Shown here: in pieces, positions 10,365 through 20,812 of the stretch | Layout of the letters: each line of letters starts with the position of its first letter | How positions within the stretch are numbered: position 1 is the stretch's first letter | Assembly (NCBI GenBank): GCA_037176725.1 | Contig: JAZBRS010000037.1 | Span: 10,434,001-10,498,000 of the forward strand | Origin: Posidonia oceanica | Taxonomy: Eukaryota > Streptophyta > Magnoliopsida > Alismatales > Posidoniaceae | DNA length: 64,000 nt | Direction: 5' to 3' | Position numbers and translations under genes: made by a program | The notes under the pieces: generated by a model | Databases searched by the model: none | Seen by the model: the letters and a program-made list of their open reading frames with translations, nothing else | What the model was told of the DNA's origin: nothing

Positions 10365-10945
10365 AATACCTATCATTTTGGGTCGACCATTCCTGGCAAC
10401 ATCCAATACCCTGATCAATTGTCGGAATGGTATGTTGAAGCTCACATTTAGAAACATGACAGCAGAACTTAATGTTTTCAGTATAGATATCAATCCATAC
10501 ATTTCCTCAAAAATCCCACTGTCTTGTATATGGGGCTTGGACCCAAAACTAAGGCTAAGTCTAAGTCTAAGAATTCCAACAAGTGTAAAAAGACCTAGGT
10601 AGAGAAACTTACTGAGAAGGTCCATGAGCAAATAGTCAATGTTGGAATTGAACCTCTTCCTATCCCTCAAGAGTGCCCCCACAAGCCATCTTTTTCATCT
10701 AATGATGAACCCATTGGTTCCACTATTTATGTTCCACCTCATTATTCGATTATTGTCACTAAATCAACTCATACACCATCTTACATAGACATCCACTCAT
10801 GGGCTCAAAATGCATATAAGGAATATGGAGCCTTTACAACCTCATTCACAAAGGAGGATATTTTTGAATTAACTGAGGATGAGCTGGAATGGTTTTTGGA
10901 AAAGAGGGAAGAAGTTTGGAAGGCTAGGCCTCCACCTAAATCATG
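10365..10945 (+). pseudogene. Protease end of gag-pro frame, element F
   Basis: The frame opens with IPIILGRPFLATSNTLINCR, the flap and C-terminal part of the aspartic protease found in Athila-type gypsy elements (ILGRPF is the landmark). The catalytic Asp-Ser/Thr-Gly lies upstream and was separated by the insertion of A, so it is not in the window. The first frame stops at 10602. A second frame, with one stop at its join, continues through a Pro/Ser-rich tail to a stop at 10945. Nothing that follows resembles reverse transcriptase. The piece cannot make a working enzyme. Confidence 0.7.
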
Positions 10946-10965
10946 AGGCTTAAGTTTTTGTCTAT

Positions 10966-10970
<5 letters not shown>

Positions 10971-10995
<25 letters not shown>
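10971..10995. repeat. (AT)n microsatellite
   Basis: About twelve uninterrupted AT units lie just after the end of the F coding frame. Confidence 0.95.
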
Positions 10996-10996
<1 letters not shown>

Positions 10997-11478
10997 TCTT
11001 AGCAGTTGAAGTATTTCATCCCTAATCAGGTAACATTGTCCTTGTCTTATTTCAATTTATTGATCATATCATATTTATTGCATACATTGAGGACAATGCA
11101 TGATTTAGGTGTGTAGGGGAGTCTTCTCTGTGTCTTTTTCATTTTCTTTAGTTAGAGTCTTTTGGGTGTCTTTTCATTTTCTTATTTCAAAAAAAAAAAG
11201 TTTTCTTAGGCTATTTTACTTGATTTTTGGAAAAAAAAGGAACTATCCACATTAGTCTAATCACTTAGGAGTGAATTAGTAACCTAGTATTTGAAGTTCA
11301 AAGGTAAGACTGAGTAATTGAGAACCCTATGATTCAAAGAGTAGAAACAAAATTTGAAAAATAACATCATCTGAAATATTCTTAACTTATATGTACATTA
11401 TACTGCACTATCACTCTAGGCCTTAGCTATGGAAATAAAGGAAGACCTAAAACACCTTAGCAATTAAATATATATATA

Positions 11479-11645
11479 TCTAATAATCACTGAGTAACTG
11501 GATATCGTGCCTCAATAAGCATTGATATTTACGTAAAAAGGTGATTTGAGGATAAAAGGAAAAAAAATCTAATAATCACTGAGTAACTAGGTATCGTGCC
11601 TCAGTAAGCATTGATATTCACGTAAAAAGGTGATTTGAGGAAAAA
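11479..11645 (+). repeat. 89-bp tandem duplication in element F
   Basis: Two copies start at 11479 and 11568, both running from TCTAATAATCACTGAGTAAC to GGTGATTTGAGGA, with only a few mismatches. They lie in the 3' untranslated region. Confidence 0.85.
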
Positions 11646-12270
11646 AAGAAAAATAAAAGTCTTGTCTTTGAGGCCTCAACTACTTGAGTGATTAAGTTCT
11701 TAGGGGTGTCTTCACATCTGGTGACCTAAAACTGTTTGATTTGGAATCCACTGACCTAAAGCTCGCTAAATGGGTAACTAAGAATAAAGTCTAAGAAAGC
11801 AAGACACAGCTCAATGAAATAAAATTGTTAAGATGGTAAGATTAGATTTGAAAACTCATGTTAAGGTCTAATTCACAAACACAAGGTACGTATGAGTAAT
11901 TTTTAAGAAGATGATGTGAAAAATAAGACGGAGTCTCTATAATTACAGGATGAGGGTTCTCAACAAAGGTTAAACTGGAGAATTAAGACACTTAGGAACT
12001 TTGGATCTTTAATTTAGTTGAATAGGTTAATGTCGATATTATAGATTTTTTTCCTCTTCTTTATTTTTCACTCATTGATCTTTTTTCTTCTGGGATTTTG
12101 TGGGTAGATCTACTGCAAACCCTCACGAAACACTACTCGTCCACTAAGGCAACCTAGGGGTTTAAGGGCTTATTGCACATGCTATCGTGATTTCTGCGAA
12201 ATGAGTTAGGATTTTCTTAATTTTCTTATATTAGGGCAGAGTCAGTTTTGTTCGAGGACTAGCAAAAGAT

Positions 12271-12285
12271 AGGTATGGGGGTATT
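12271..12285 (+). promoter_or_regulatory. Polypurine tract of element F
   Basis: AGGTATGGGGGTATT directly precedes the LTR start TGATGAGC. Position and composition fit the plus-strand primer of an Athila-type element. Confidence 0.7.
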
Positions 12286-13605
12286 TGATGAGCATATTAT
12301 TCTTACATATTTCATGTCCCATATTTATCTATTTTGTATATAAATATGCTACTCTAGGTGTTTTGCAAAATTTTGCAGGAACCTGAGAACTTGAAAAGAA
12401 TTGAAGAAAGAAGAAGGAAGAGAAAAGAATAAAAGCTAAAAAGGAATTCAAATTCAGTCAAAGATATTTTGAAGTGGAAAAGATAAGAATTTTGAACAAA
12501 AAATTCTAGAGCTATGTTGAGAAGTCAAATCCACATTTTTCACGTGCGTTAATACTGGTAAAAATAACAGCTAACGAATTGACCAAGTCAGAGCTCATCC
12601 CTGCTGGCATGGACACCTCCTAGACGCCTGTTTGCACAATCGGTGCCTCGCAGGTGCCCTTGAAGCATATTTTTGACCCAGTCTTCGTTCGTTACGATGT
12701 TTAGTTAGAAATATCTTATATTTGAAATTTAATTTTAAAATTTGTACTCGGATTTATCTTCAATGTAATGAAGTCTTTGTAAGTCTATAAAAGGACCCAT
12801 TGTGTAGATCTATGAGATCATCTTCCATCTTCTAGGCTTAGACTTCTCCTTTGTTATTGTGGAAGAGCTTCAAGTGTGTCCTTATTTTGTAATCTCAGGT
12901 TCTATCAATAATATTTTATTTTTCTCCAATTCTGTCTTTTATTCCAAGTACTTTATTCAAGTTTTTATTTTCTGTTATCTCTATGTGCAACTAATTTTTA
13001 GATCTAGGGCTTAGATGAAGTACATGTAATTTCAGAATGTTGTGATTAAATTCATCTTTGTTTTCTCATGCTTAAATGCCATGATTACTAAGGCTAGATG
13101 TATATTGCATGAATCTCAATTATGTCGATAAACTTTGATAGATTGATATTGATTATATCTTTTTAATCTATGCTTAGGGAAGAATAATTAGGGATCATAT
13201 GTATAATCTTAGATCTAAAGTATATCATTCGATTTAGTTTGATTTGTGTGTTTTTATGTAGGACTTGATAATCTATGATGCATTGCATATAGATTATGCT
13301 TGTTAGGATAAAAACCATTGAATTAAACTATTTAGATCAGGAAGGGAGACAGAGAGCGGATTTAATCATGCATCTGTATTTACATGAATGGATTAAAAAA
13401 CCCTAGTTCTTTTTATTCTGAAGTTGTCTTAAGTATTTAGAATCAATCAACCCTTAAATCTGATATTTCTATTTCATCTTCCTCGTACATCATTAACTGA
13501 CAAATAATCTGTGCTATTACTTTATTCTTTGTGGGATCGACCTGTATTTGCCTTTGTGCTACATAGTACACCGTGCACTTGTGGTTAATTAAAATTTACA
13601 CATCA
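12286..13605 (+). repeat. 3' LTR of element F (1,320 bp)
   Basis: The LTR begins TGATGAGCAT and ends ACACATCA, so its ends form the inverted repeat TGATG/CATCA. A TATA box lies at 12786-12792. The right flank passes directly into the broken integrase frame of G. The other LTR is outside the window, so an age from LTR divergence is not available. Confidence 0.8.
12786..12792 (+). promoter_or_regulatory. TATA box in LTR F
   Basis: TATAAAA follows GTC and precedes GGACCC, about 500 bp into the LTR. This is the normal place for the U3 promoter. Confidence 0.65.
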
Positions 13606-14508
13606 CTCAACTATTTCATTTTGTGGAGGAGCTCTCGGAAAAGAGAAATTATGTTCAAAACCATTTTATTCACAAAAATTTTCAAAATTTTCATTACAAA
13701 TTCTCCTCAATGATCACTTCTAATTTTAACAATTTTTAGTTCCCTTTCATTTTGAATTCTTTTGCAAAACTTTTAGAACTCATAAAAGGCATCATATTTA
13801 TTTGTCAAAAAATAAAACCCAAGTAAATCTAGAAAAATCATCAACAATTACAAAAACATATCTTTTGCCTCCAAGACTTAACGTCTTACTAGGGTCAAAT
13901 AAATCCATATGAAGAAGTTAATTGGATTTTGTAGTAGAAACAATATCTTTACCCTTAAAAGATGATTTAAATTGTTTTCCAAATTGACATGCATCACATA
14001 GCTTGTCCTTTTTAAAATCAATTTTTGGTAAACCAACAACAAAATCACCTTTAGAAAGTTTAGACAATTGACTCATGCTAGCATGGCCTAGTCTTCTATG
14101 CCATAGCCAATGTTCATCATTTGAAGCAACAAGGCATGTATCTTTTAATTTTGATTCATGAGAGATATTTATTTTATAAACATTGTTTTTCCTTGTTCCA
14201 ATAAAGATTACAACATTTGAACTAGAATAAAAAATAGAGCAAACCTTTTTATCAAAAATGACTTTATATCCTTTATCACACAATTGACTAATACTAATAA
14301 AGTTATGTTTTAAAACATCAACTAAAAGAACATTCTTAATAGAAGGATTATCAAGATTACCAACATTCCCGATCTCGATTATCTTTCCTTTAGAGTTATC
14401 TCCAAAAGTGACGGTTCCTTCCTCTTTTGAGTACAATGTACATAGGAGAATGTGATTTTTTGTCATATGCCTTGAACAGCCGCTATCAAGAATCCACTTT
14501 GATTCCAT
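13606..14508 (-). pseudogene. pol: Protease and integrase start, copia element G
   Basis: The frame begins just after a TAA that splits it from the nucleocapsid part. WILDSGCSRHMT is the copia aspartic protease active site, with Asp-Ser-Gly intact. LWHRRLGHASMSQLSKL and CDACQFGKQ belong to the GAG-pre-integrase zinc-binding region (His-His-Cys-Cys). From about 13918 leftward an integrase core is recognisable (LLHMDLFDPSKTLSLGGKRY, VIVDDFSRFTWVLF), but it has stops and a frameshift and is cut at 13606 before the domain ends. No functional integrase can be made. Confidence 0.85.
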
Positions 14509-14514
14509 CCCTTT

Positions 14515-15438
14515 TTAAGCAACACCTCCATCACAAGATGGAAGTAAAGATTTTAGTACCCACATCATCTTGGATCCAGGTTTGTTAGTTTTAGGAGCCC
14601 AGATTTTAGTTTTTGGTACCCATTTATTTGGTTTTTGTTTCTTGATAACAAATATATATTTTTCATTTGTTGAAGCTCTAACAAAACCAATCTCATAGGG
14701 AATATCTTGAAATTGAGAAAATTCTATCCCTTGTTTATTTAGAAATGGTTTTTGTCTATAGAGTAGTTTATCAAGATTTTCTTTTCCTTTAGTAAATTTA
14801 GTTACTGTATTGAGTAAGTCATTGCTCTTAGTTTTTAGAGAGGCAAGGTCCTTCTCCAAAGTATTCATTTTACTTTTCATAATTTTCAAATCATTTTTCA
14901 GCTCAGTATTTTCCATATCTAATTCATTCATTTCAAATACTAATTTTTGTCCTTCATTAATTAGTAATTCATTTTCATTGGTTAAATCTTCCATGTTTTG
15001 ATTCAACTTTTTGGTTTTTGATTTTAAAGATTTGTATTTTACATATAATTCATTAAAGGCATCTAAAAGTTCATCTAACGTGAAATCTTCAGTGTTGGGT
15101 AAAGACAACATCTCATCTTCTTGTGCCATGAAACACATGTGGGCTTTTTCTCCATCAGAAAGAGATTCTTCATCAAAGGATGAATCACTGTCGTCCCAAG
15201 TAGCTTCAAGGGCTTTCTTCTTAATTTCTTTCTTGTCCCTTTTAAAGGTCTTCATCTTAAATAATGGACAGTCTCTTTTCAAGTGTCCAGGTTTGTTACA
15301 TTTAAAACACAAGGGAGCTTCATCTTTTGTTTTCTCTAAATTTTTGGTTCCTTTTCTTTGAAAATTTCCTATTTTAATAAATTTTTTAAAATTTCGAGTG
15401 AGATGAACAAGGTCTTCATCCTCTTCATCATCAGAATC
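14515..15438 (-). pseudogene. gag: Nucleocapsid part of gag-pol, copia element G
   Basis: CFKCNKPGHLKRDC is a standard Cys-X2-Cys-X4-His-X4-Cys zinc knuckle. It is followed by an acidic stretch and a long Leu/Lys/Asn-rich region with heptad-like spacing, probably coiled coil, then a short basic Trp-rich segment. The reading frame is the same as the flanking gag and protease pieces, interrupted by TAA at both ends. A coiled coil between the zinc knuckle and protease is common in Sirevirus-type elements. Confidence 0.8.
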
Positions 15439-16134
15439 TTATGAGTCAGTAGAAGTTTTAAGGGCTATAGTTTTCTTATTTGGTGTGTCTTTTTCTTCAA
15501 GTTCTTTTTCTTTCATTTGAACTTCATAAGAAGTTAAATTTCCTATAAGGTTCTCAAGGGAATAGGTTGAGAGGTCGTTTGCCTCTTCAATGGTTGTGGT
15601 CTTCTTTTCCCATTCTGAGGTAAGAAACCTAAGTACTTTTCTAACTAAATCACTTTGTGAGTATCCTCTCCCAAGTGATTGCAGTGAATTAGTTATTTCA
15701 CTAAATCCAATAAACATGTCACTAATAGATTCATGGGGTTTCATCTTGAATAATTCATATTTATGCACAAGCATGTTGATTTTTGTTTTTTTTACTTGAT
15801 TTGTCCCTTCATGGGTAACTTCAAGAGTGTGTCAAGCATTATATGAGGTATTACAATTAGAAATTCTATTAAATTATTCTTGATTTACAGCATAGAATAA
15901 AATATTTAGTCCTTTTACATCAAGTGATGCCATTTTCTTCTCATCCTCATTCCATTCTCTATATGATTTTTCATTAAGAGGGAATCCATTTATAACAATG
16001 TCCCATAATTCATAATTGATAGATTTCAAGTAGATGATCATCCTACATTTCCAATAGTTATAGTTATTTCCATCAAAAAATGGTGGTCTATTTATACTTT
16101 GTCCTTCTACAACATTATTACTTTAAGAAACCAT
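15439..16134 (-). pseudogene. gag: gag N-terminal part, copia element G
   Basis: The start ATG at 16134 lies 37 bases after the primer site. The product has RPPFFDGNNYNYWKCRM near its N-terminus (the usual copia gag beginning) and a central UBN2-type capsid region (YELFKMKPHESISDMF and LRFLTSEWEKKTTTIEEA). Four in-frame stops occur, including one at codon 4, but no frameshift across the gag part. The frame therefore decayed by point changes. Confidence 0.8.
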
Positions 16135-16170
16135 AAACTAGAAGACTATTAAATCTTTTGCCTAGATAAA

Positions 16171-16187
16171 CCTTGCTCTGATACTAA
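16171..16187 (-). promoter_or_regulatory. Primer binding site, initiator tRNA-Met type (element G)
   Basis: The minus strand reads TTAGTATCAGAGCAAGG directly after the LTR end. It differs by two bases from the usual TGGTATCAGAGC start of copia primer sites. Confidence 0.8.
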
Positions 16188-16717
16188 TTGTTGGATCTAT
16201 AGGCTTCTCTAGAGGGGGTGAATAGAGAATTTAAAAATGTAGCAATATTAACTCAATTTTAATTACTTTAACCAGGAACAATTCTTTGATCATATGATGA
16301 ATTTAAGAACTTAAGCTAATACATGCAAAGAGAGGGGATGGGAAACAATGATAATGCTCAAGAATTTATAGTGGTTTGGCCAACCTTAGCCTACTCTACT
16401 CCTCAAGAACCCCTCAAGAGTTTCCTTAAACTAATACTTACTTGTCTTGACAAACCCTTCTCCAAGCCCTGCTCAAATCCGTGGTTTGTTGCTCCTCACT
16501 GCCTGAGAAGCACTAAGCCTTTGGTCTTTACAACAAATTACAACTCGAATCTTTTCTACAATCTCCCAAGACACTTTTGGCAAGGTGAAAGGATGAGAAT
16601 GAAGATCTCTTGCTTAAATAGTGGAAAACTTAGTTGGGAAATACTTGGGAACTTTTCTCACAAGATGGGAATGGAATGCTTGAGTATTGGATGTTTGTAA
16701 GTGAAGATGGGGGTCTA

Positions 16718-16725
16718 TATTTATA
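16718..16725 (-). promoter_or_regulatory. TATA box in LTR G
   Basis: The minus strand reads CCTATAAATATAG. The same TATAAATA is conserved in solo LTR L (24607-24600), which supports a real core promoter. Confidence 0.7.
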
Positions 16726-17580
16726 GGAAAAAGAGAGGGAAGAGGTGTTTCTAATGTCTATATTTTTCCCCAACGGGTACAAACGGCTAGTAAATCGGCA
16801 TATTGAAAATAATTCGGTCAACCGATTAACTGCTGTTGTTTACAACGGTCGAGCAATTCGGTAGACCGAAGATAATTCGGTATGCCAAATTGGTTCTTGG
16901 TTGTAAACGCTGTATGCCCAGATTTCAGTATACTGAAAATATTCGATATGTCGAAATGTCCCCTGAACCTATTTCTTGTGAATTTTTAAGGGTGTTTACA
17001 TAGTGTGACCGTCTCCCGCGTCTGGCCACGGTGGTTCTCGCAACGCTGCCATAGCTCGCGATGCGATTGTGCCGTGAGAGAGGGGAGAAGTTGCGGTCAA
17101 CGGTGAGTCTGGGGAGAAACTCAACTCGAAAACATTGGGAAATCAGCAAGAAATGCAAAGGAAAATGGAGTCGCCACCTAATCTATTAAAAACGGGAAGA
17201 CTAGGAAAATCGATAGAAAACATGCGAGTAAAACTCAAGCAATGCGAAAAACATGTCAATCCGGCCCAAATGGATATGACACAAGGTCAATGCGGCTCAG
17301 AGAAAGGGTAATGACTCCTGTTACGTGCGGGGAAGGTATTAGGCACCCTTGACACGCCCGAGGAATTGGTCTTTCTTGGCTTTTCCGCTCTTGTGTGGCA
17401 AAATGTTGGCAGGTTAGTGCCGGTTTATATTCACCCAGAGGCGGTATGCAGGATGCAATTATAAACCATGCAAGTTTAGCAAACCATGCTTGAAAACGAT
17501 CGATAAAAATCAAAGCGTCGTAAAAGCACGATAAACAGCATCAGAAATAGCAAATCTGGCAAGCGAGAAGCGATGACAAG

Positions 17581-18660
17581 GTGGCTGAACACTCTGTCTG
17601 GATCAAGGCATGAGTCGCCAGTCTGTCAGGCAGCTGGGCTGGTTGCCGGTTGGGGGGGTGCCGGAGACAAAGACTCTGCTCCCCACACAGCAGTATTCGT
17701 GGCCACGAAAGGGACGATAAAGCAATGCAAAGTGGAAAATCAAACTTGAAAACCATAGATCACATGCATGACAGCAAAAATAATGCAGAAACAAGTCATG
17801 CAAGCAAGGCAACAAAGTGGCAAGGCGGCAAATGGGTGGCTGAACACTCTGTCTAGATCAGGGCCATAGTCGCCGGTGTAAGGAGCGGCTGGGCTGATCG
17901 CCGGGAGGACAGGCGTTTGAAAGACAGACTCTGCTCACCACACAGTAGCATTCATGGCCACAAAAAGATGCAAAAAATGATGCAAAACTGGAAATTGAAA
18001 CTTGGAAACCATAGATCACATGCATGATAACAAGTTCTGCTCGAAAGCAAGTCATGCAAACAAAGTGACAAGGCAGCTAGGCGGCAAAGCAGGTGGCTCA
18101 CCCTCTGCTGAAACTGCAGGTTGGGTCGCCAGTTCAAGCAGCGGCCAGCCCAGTCGCCGCAATAGGGGGTGCCAGGGCTGGTTGCCTCTGAAGCAGGCGA
18201 CGGCCATGCGTAAGATCCCAGGCAGTGGGTTTCATCGCCAAATACGAGATGGAAATCGAATGCATAAAAGAGATTCAAGCATACAGACATGAAGCCAATA
18301 CATATAGGAATTGAAACATGCATTCAGATCTAGAAAATGTTAAGTGAGTCACGGGGTATGACGGCCTGAAGTTGGCCAGAGGGCTGACTGGAGTTGCAGA
18401 CCAGTCGCCCGTTGCAGAGGCGACGGACCTGCAACTCCGGTAGCCCAAACAGCAAACTTCCAAGCCTCACCAAGAACTCAAAACGAAGCCAAATGGAAAT
18501 TTAAAGCTACAGACATGCAGATCACAGTACCAGGAATACAAGCATGTAAACATTAGGCAAAATGGAGCCTCGAGTCGGCCAAAGCAACGACTCAAAGTCT
18601 GGCTGGCAGACAAAAGCGGTTGCAAGTCAGTCGCCGCCCTAGCGGGCGACTGACCTGGTA
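17581..18660 (-). repeat. Tandem repeats of about 255 bp in LTR H
   Basis: Copies beginning GTGGCTGAAC/GTGGCTCACC start at 17581, 17836 and 18093, each holding GTCGCC-type motifs, a short GGTGCC segment and the CATAGATCACATGCATGA stretch. Two more diverged copies seem to start near 18371 and 18574. LTR K holds the corresponding repeats in the opposite orientation (26340-27180). Confidence 0.7.
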
Positions 18661-19742
18661 GTCTGATCACCGGACTTCAATGACCGATTTTGCTACCTGG
18701 GCGAAGCGAAAAAATGCCGGAGAGGGTCGGGGAAGCATGCCGGCATTCCCACGAACCCAACCACACCTTCGGTGTGGAAAATGGTGGACCGAGGCGGTCC
18801 ACCCACCTTCTCCTCATTTTGCCGCCAAAGCTCGCCGTTCTTCGGCCACAGAGGCGGCCAAAGGGGCATAGCTCCAGCTAGGGAAGCACCAAGGTGTTGA
18901 GGAGGATGCGAGGGGGTAGTTACGGGCGAAAGAAGGAGGCTGGAACCTCCTTCCCGCCACCGCTGGTGACTCACCGGCGCTGCCGCGCGTCATCGGTCGT
19001 TGGGTCGGCCGAGAGCGCCTACATGCGAAGTGAATGTGGGGGAAGAGGGGGGAGGTGTTTGGGAACCTTCCTGGACCCTCAAACATGCAAGGTAAGAGTG
19101 GGGCTTACCTCTGGAGCCTTGTCGGTGCAACGGGTGTTGCTGGAGAAGACGCTAGAGCTGGGGAAGATGACGTCGGTGTGGCTCAGGGAGGCTTCTGGGA
19201 TGCTCGAACACACATGGGAAAGGCTTGGGAACGCTCTGGGATCACTCACGAATTCACTCTGGAGGGAATTGGGAGTCTGGAGTAGGGAATTGCTCTGTCT
19301 GTGAGTGTGCGAAAATGGCCGGCGATCTGTGTGATGAATGGGTTTTCGTGCAAGGAATTGGTTTTGTTGTTTGGGTGGCACTGGACGCGAGGAGGGAGCG
19401 GCACAGTGAGGGAGTGTGAGAGCGGATCTCATGGGCCGTGGGAGTGGCGAAGGAGCTGGAGTCAAGGCTGGACGTAGGTGTTAACGCCGAAGTGGCTAGG
19501 TGGGCGGTCGGCGAGGATGATGAGGTTGGCGAGGATGATGAGGTCGGCGAGGAGAGGGCTTGTGAGAGCGGAAAAGGTGGCGGCCGGGCATGCTGAGTTA
19601 GTGGATTTGTCACGTAGCCAGTGTAGCACATGAGTGTGGACGGGACGGAGGTGAGAGGCGGTTGGCAATGGCCACGCGGGATGGGTTCGAACGACACTCC
19701 GATTTACAGGTTCAGTCACCTAGTGAAGTGGCGCCAAACCTA

Positions 19743-19885
19743 GTCGTCACTGAGAGTGGCGACTAGTCTTAGTCGCCACTCTCAGTGGCGACTAGGTTTG
19801 GCGCCACTTCACCAGGCCACTAAGACCTGTCGCCACTCTCAGTGGCGACTAGGTTTGGCGCCACTTCACCAGGCGACTGACCCTG
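19743..19885. repeat. Palindrome cluster in LTR H (GTCGCCACT/AGTGGCGAC)
   Basis: A perfect inverted repeat with 11-bp arms (TAGTCGCCACT/AGTGGCGACTA) and a 3-base loop lies at 19770-19794. A further copy follows in a 57-bp direct repeat (19774 and 19831), and an imperfect one precedes it. The cluster is about 340 bp from the LTR start. Confidence 0.85.
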
Positions 19886-20474
19886 CACTCGGTGACCAGA
19901 CGTGCAGCTCAGTGGGCTGGGCTTCTATTGGGCTTTGGCTTGACTTAGGTTAAGTTTTGGGTTTTTGGGTTAAAATGTGAAGTGGAAATGGTTTTGTTTT
20001 GGTTAAGTCTAGGTAGGCATTGGGTAGGGTTTTTGGGAAGGTCTGGAACAGGATCCTCCAAGCCATCTTCCGAGCAAACTTCCAGAGATTCTCCGACTGA
20101 AAAGCCCTGTCAAAATGGGGTGTCTACACATAGGTTATTCGATGATTCTATATTCCTAGGGTTTTGGGATGTTTGGGAGATTTTCACACATTTCCTAGGT
20201 ACATAAAAAGAAAAATTACATCCATGGTATCACAATTTACTTATTTTATTTCTCCTGTCTTGATTGTTGCCTTGATTCCTTCTTGAATTTTTCTTGAGAT
20301 CTTGATGATGACTCATGGATCTTCCTTCATGATATATTTCTTCATCTTTCTTCTTGTATCTTCACCTCATGGTCTTTTCTTCTTGTTCTTGGATCTTCAA
20401 TTTGTCAAGCTAAATATTTCTCAAAAATCACATTAGCTCAAATAAAATATTTTGTTATCATCAAAAAATAAATA

Positions 20475-20812
20475 TGAAGATTTATATTTTCCACACTAAG
20501 TTGTATTCCTTTGAAGAGACTCCATCTCCTCATTCATAGCAAAGAACCAAGACGACGAATCGTGGACAGAAATGGCCTCAGTATAGGAAGAGGGCTCACC
20601 TCCATCTGCGGTTTCCTCTACCACTAAAAGTGCAAATGCTATAGTTGAATGGGCATACCTTGGGTTTGTTTTAACTGTCCTCCATGATCTGCCTTTGGCA
20701 ATGTTGTATGGTTCTTCTTGAATTGCTTCCTCCTCATCATGCTCTCCATCATGAACATCAACTGCAATAGGTTGTGGATGCTCAGTTTCTAGCTCCACCT
20801 GCTTTGGGATAC
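20475..20812 (-). pseudogene. pol: Reverse transcriptase N-terminus, copia element I
   Basis: After an acidic linker, the frame reads EPSSYTEAISVHDSSSWFFA and then MNEEMESL, the start of the copia reverse transcriptase domain. It ends in a stop and is cut by element G before the catalytic motifs. Open translation extends upstream into LTR J to 21143, producing a chimeric 215-codon frame. Only the part below 20813 is copia coding sequence. Confidence 0.8.

Larger units (their letters stand above)
10946..12270 (+). other. 3' untranslated region of element F
   Basis: I see no coding sequence here. The stretch holds an AT microsatellite, several A-runs and an 89-bp direct duplication. It leads into a purine-rich tract and the 3' LTR. 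Confidence 0.6.
10365..13605 (+). mobile_element. Element F: Athila-like gypsy element, 3' part
   Basis: This is the 3' part of a plus-strand LTR element cut by element A at 10364/10365. It contains the end of a protease-bearing frame (to 10945), a 1.3-kb 3' untranslated region, a polypurine tract (12271-12285) and a 3' LTR (12286-13605). Its right edge lies in the integrase frame of copia element G, so F inserted into G. No reverse transcriptase or integrase separates the protease from the 3' LTR, so F is probably a non-autonomous gag-protease type or carries a large deletion. Confidence 0.75.
17004..20128 (-). mobile_element. Solo LTR H, Tat/Ogre-like (3,125 bp)
   Basis: The minus strand begins TGTAGACACCCCATTTTGAC (20128) and ends GGTCACA (17004). 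The 5-bp target duplication CATAG is present on both sides (16999-17003 and 20129-20133), and the copia LTR of G resumes on the right. No internal sequence is present, so this is a solo LTR left by recombination. It carries the conserved near-end block (17299-17381), the internal primer-site copy (17176-17168), about 255-bp tandem repeats and a palindrome cluster. Confidence 0.92.
13606..20463 (-). mobile_element. Element G: Ty1/copia (Sirevirus-like), 5' part
   Basis: This minus-strand element has a 5' LTR (20463-16189, split by solo LTR H), a tRNA-Met primer site and a single long gag-pol frame from 16134 to the break at 13606. The frame is lost inside integrase, where F's LTR begins. Domain order gag, zinc knuckle, protease, integrase is that of copia elements. 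The right edge adjoins the reverse transcriptase start of element I. Confidence 0.85.
16189..20463 (-). repeat. 5' LTR of copia element G, split by solo LTR H
   Basis: The ends read TGATGATAAC (20463) and CCAACA (16189). Without H and its duplicated target the LTR is about 1,145 bp, close to the related solo LTR L (about 1,098 bp). The two share the near-end block with TCTAGAGGG/CACTAGAGGG GTGAATAG and the same TATA context. Confidence 0.85.
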
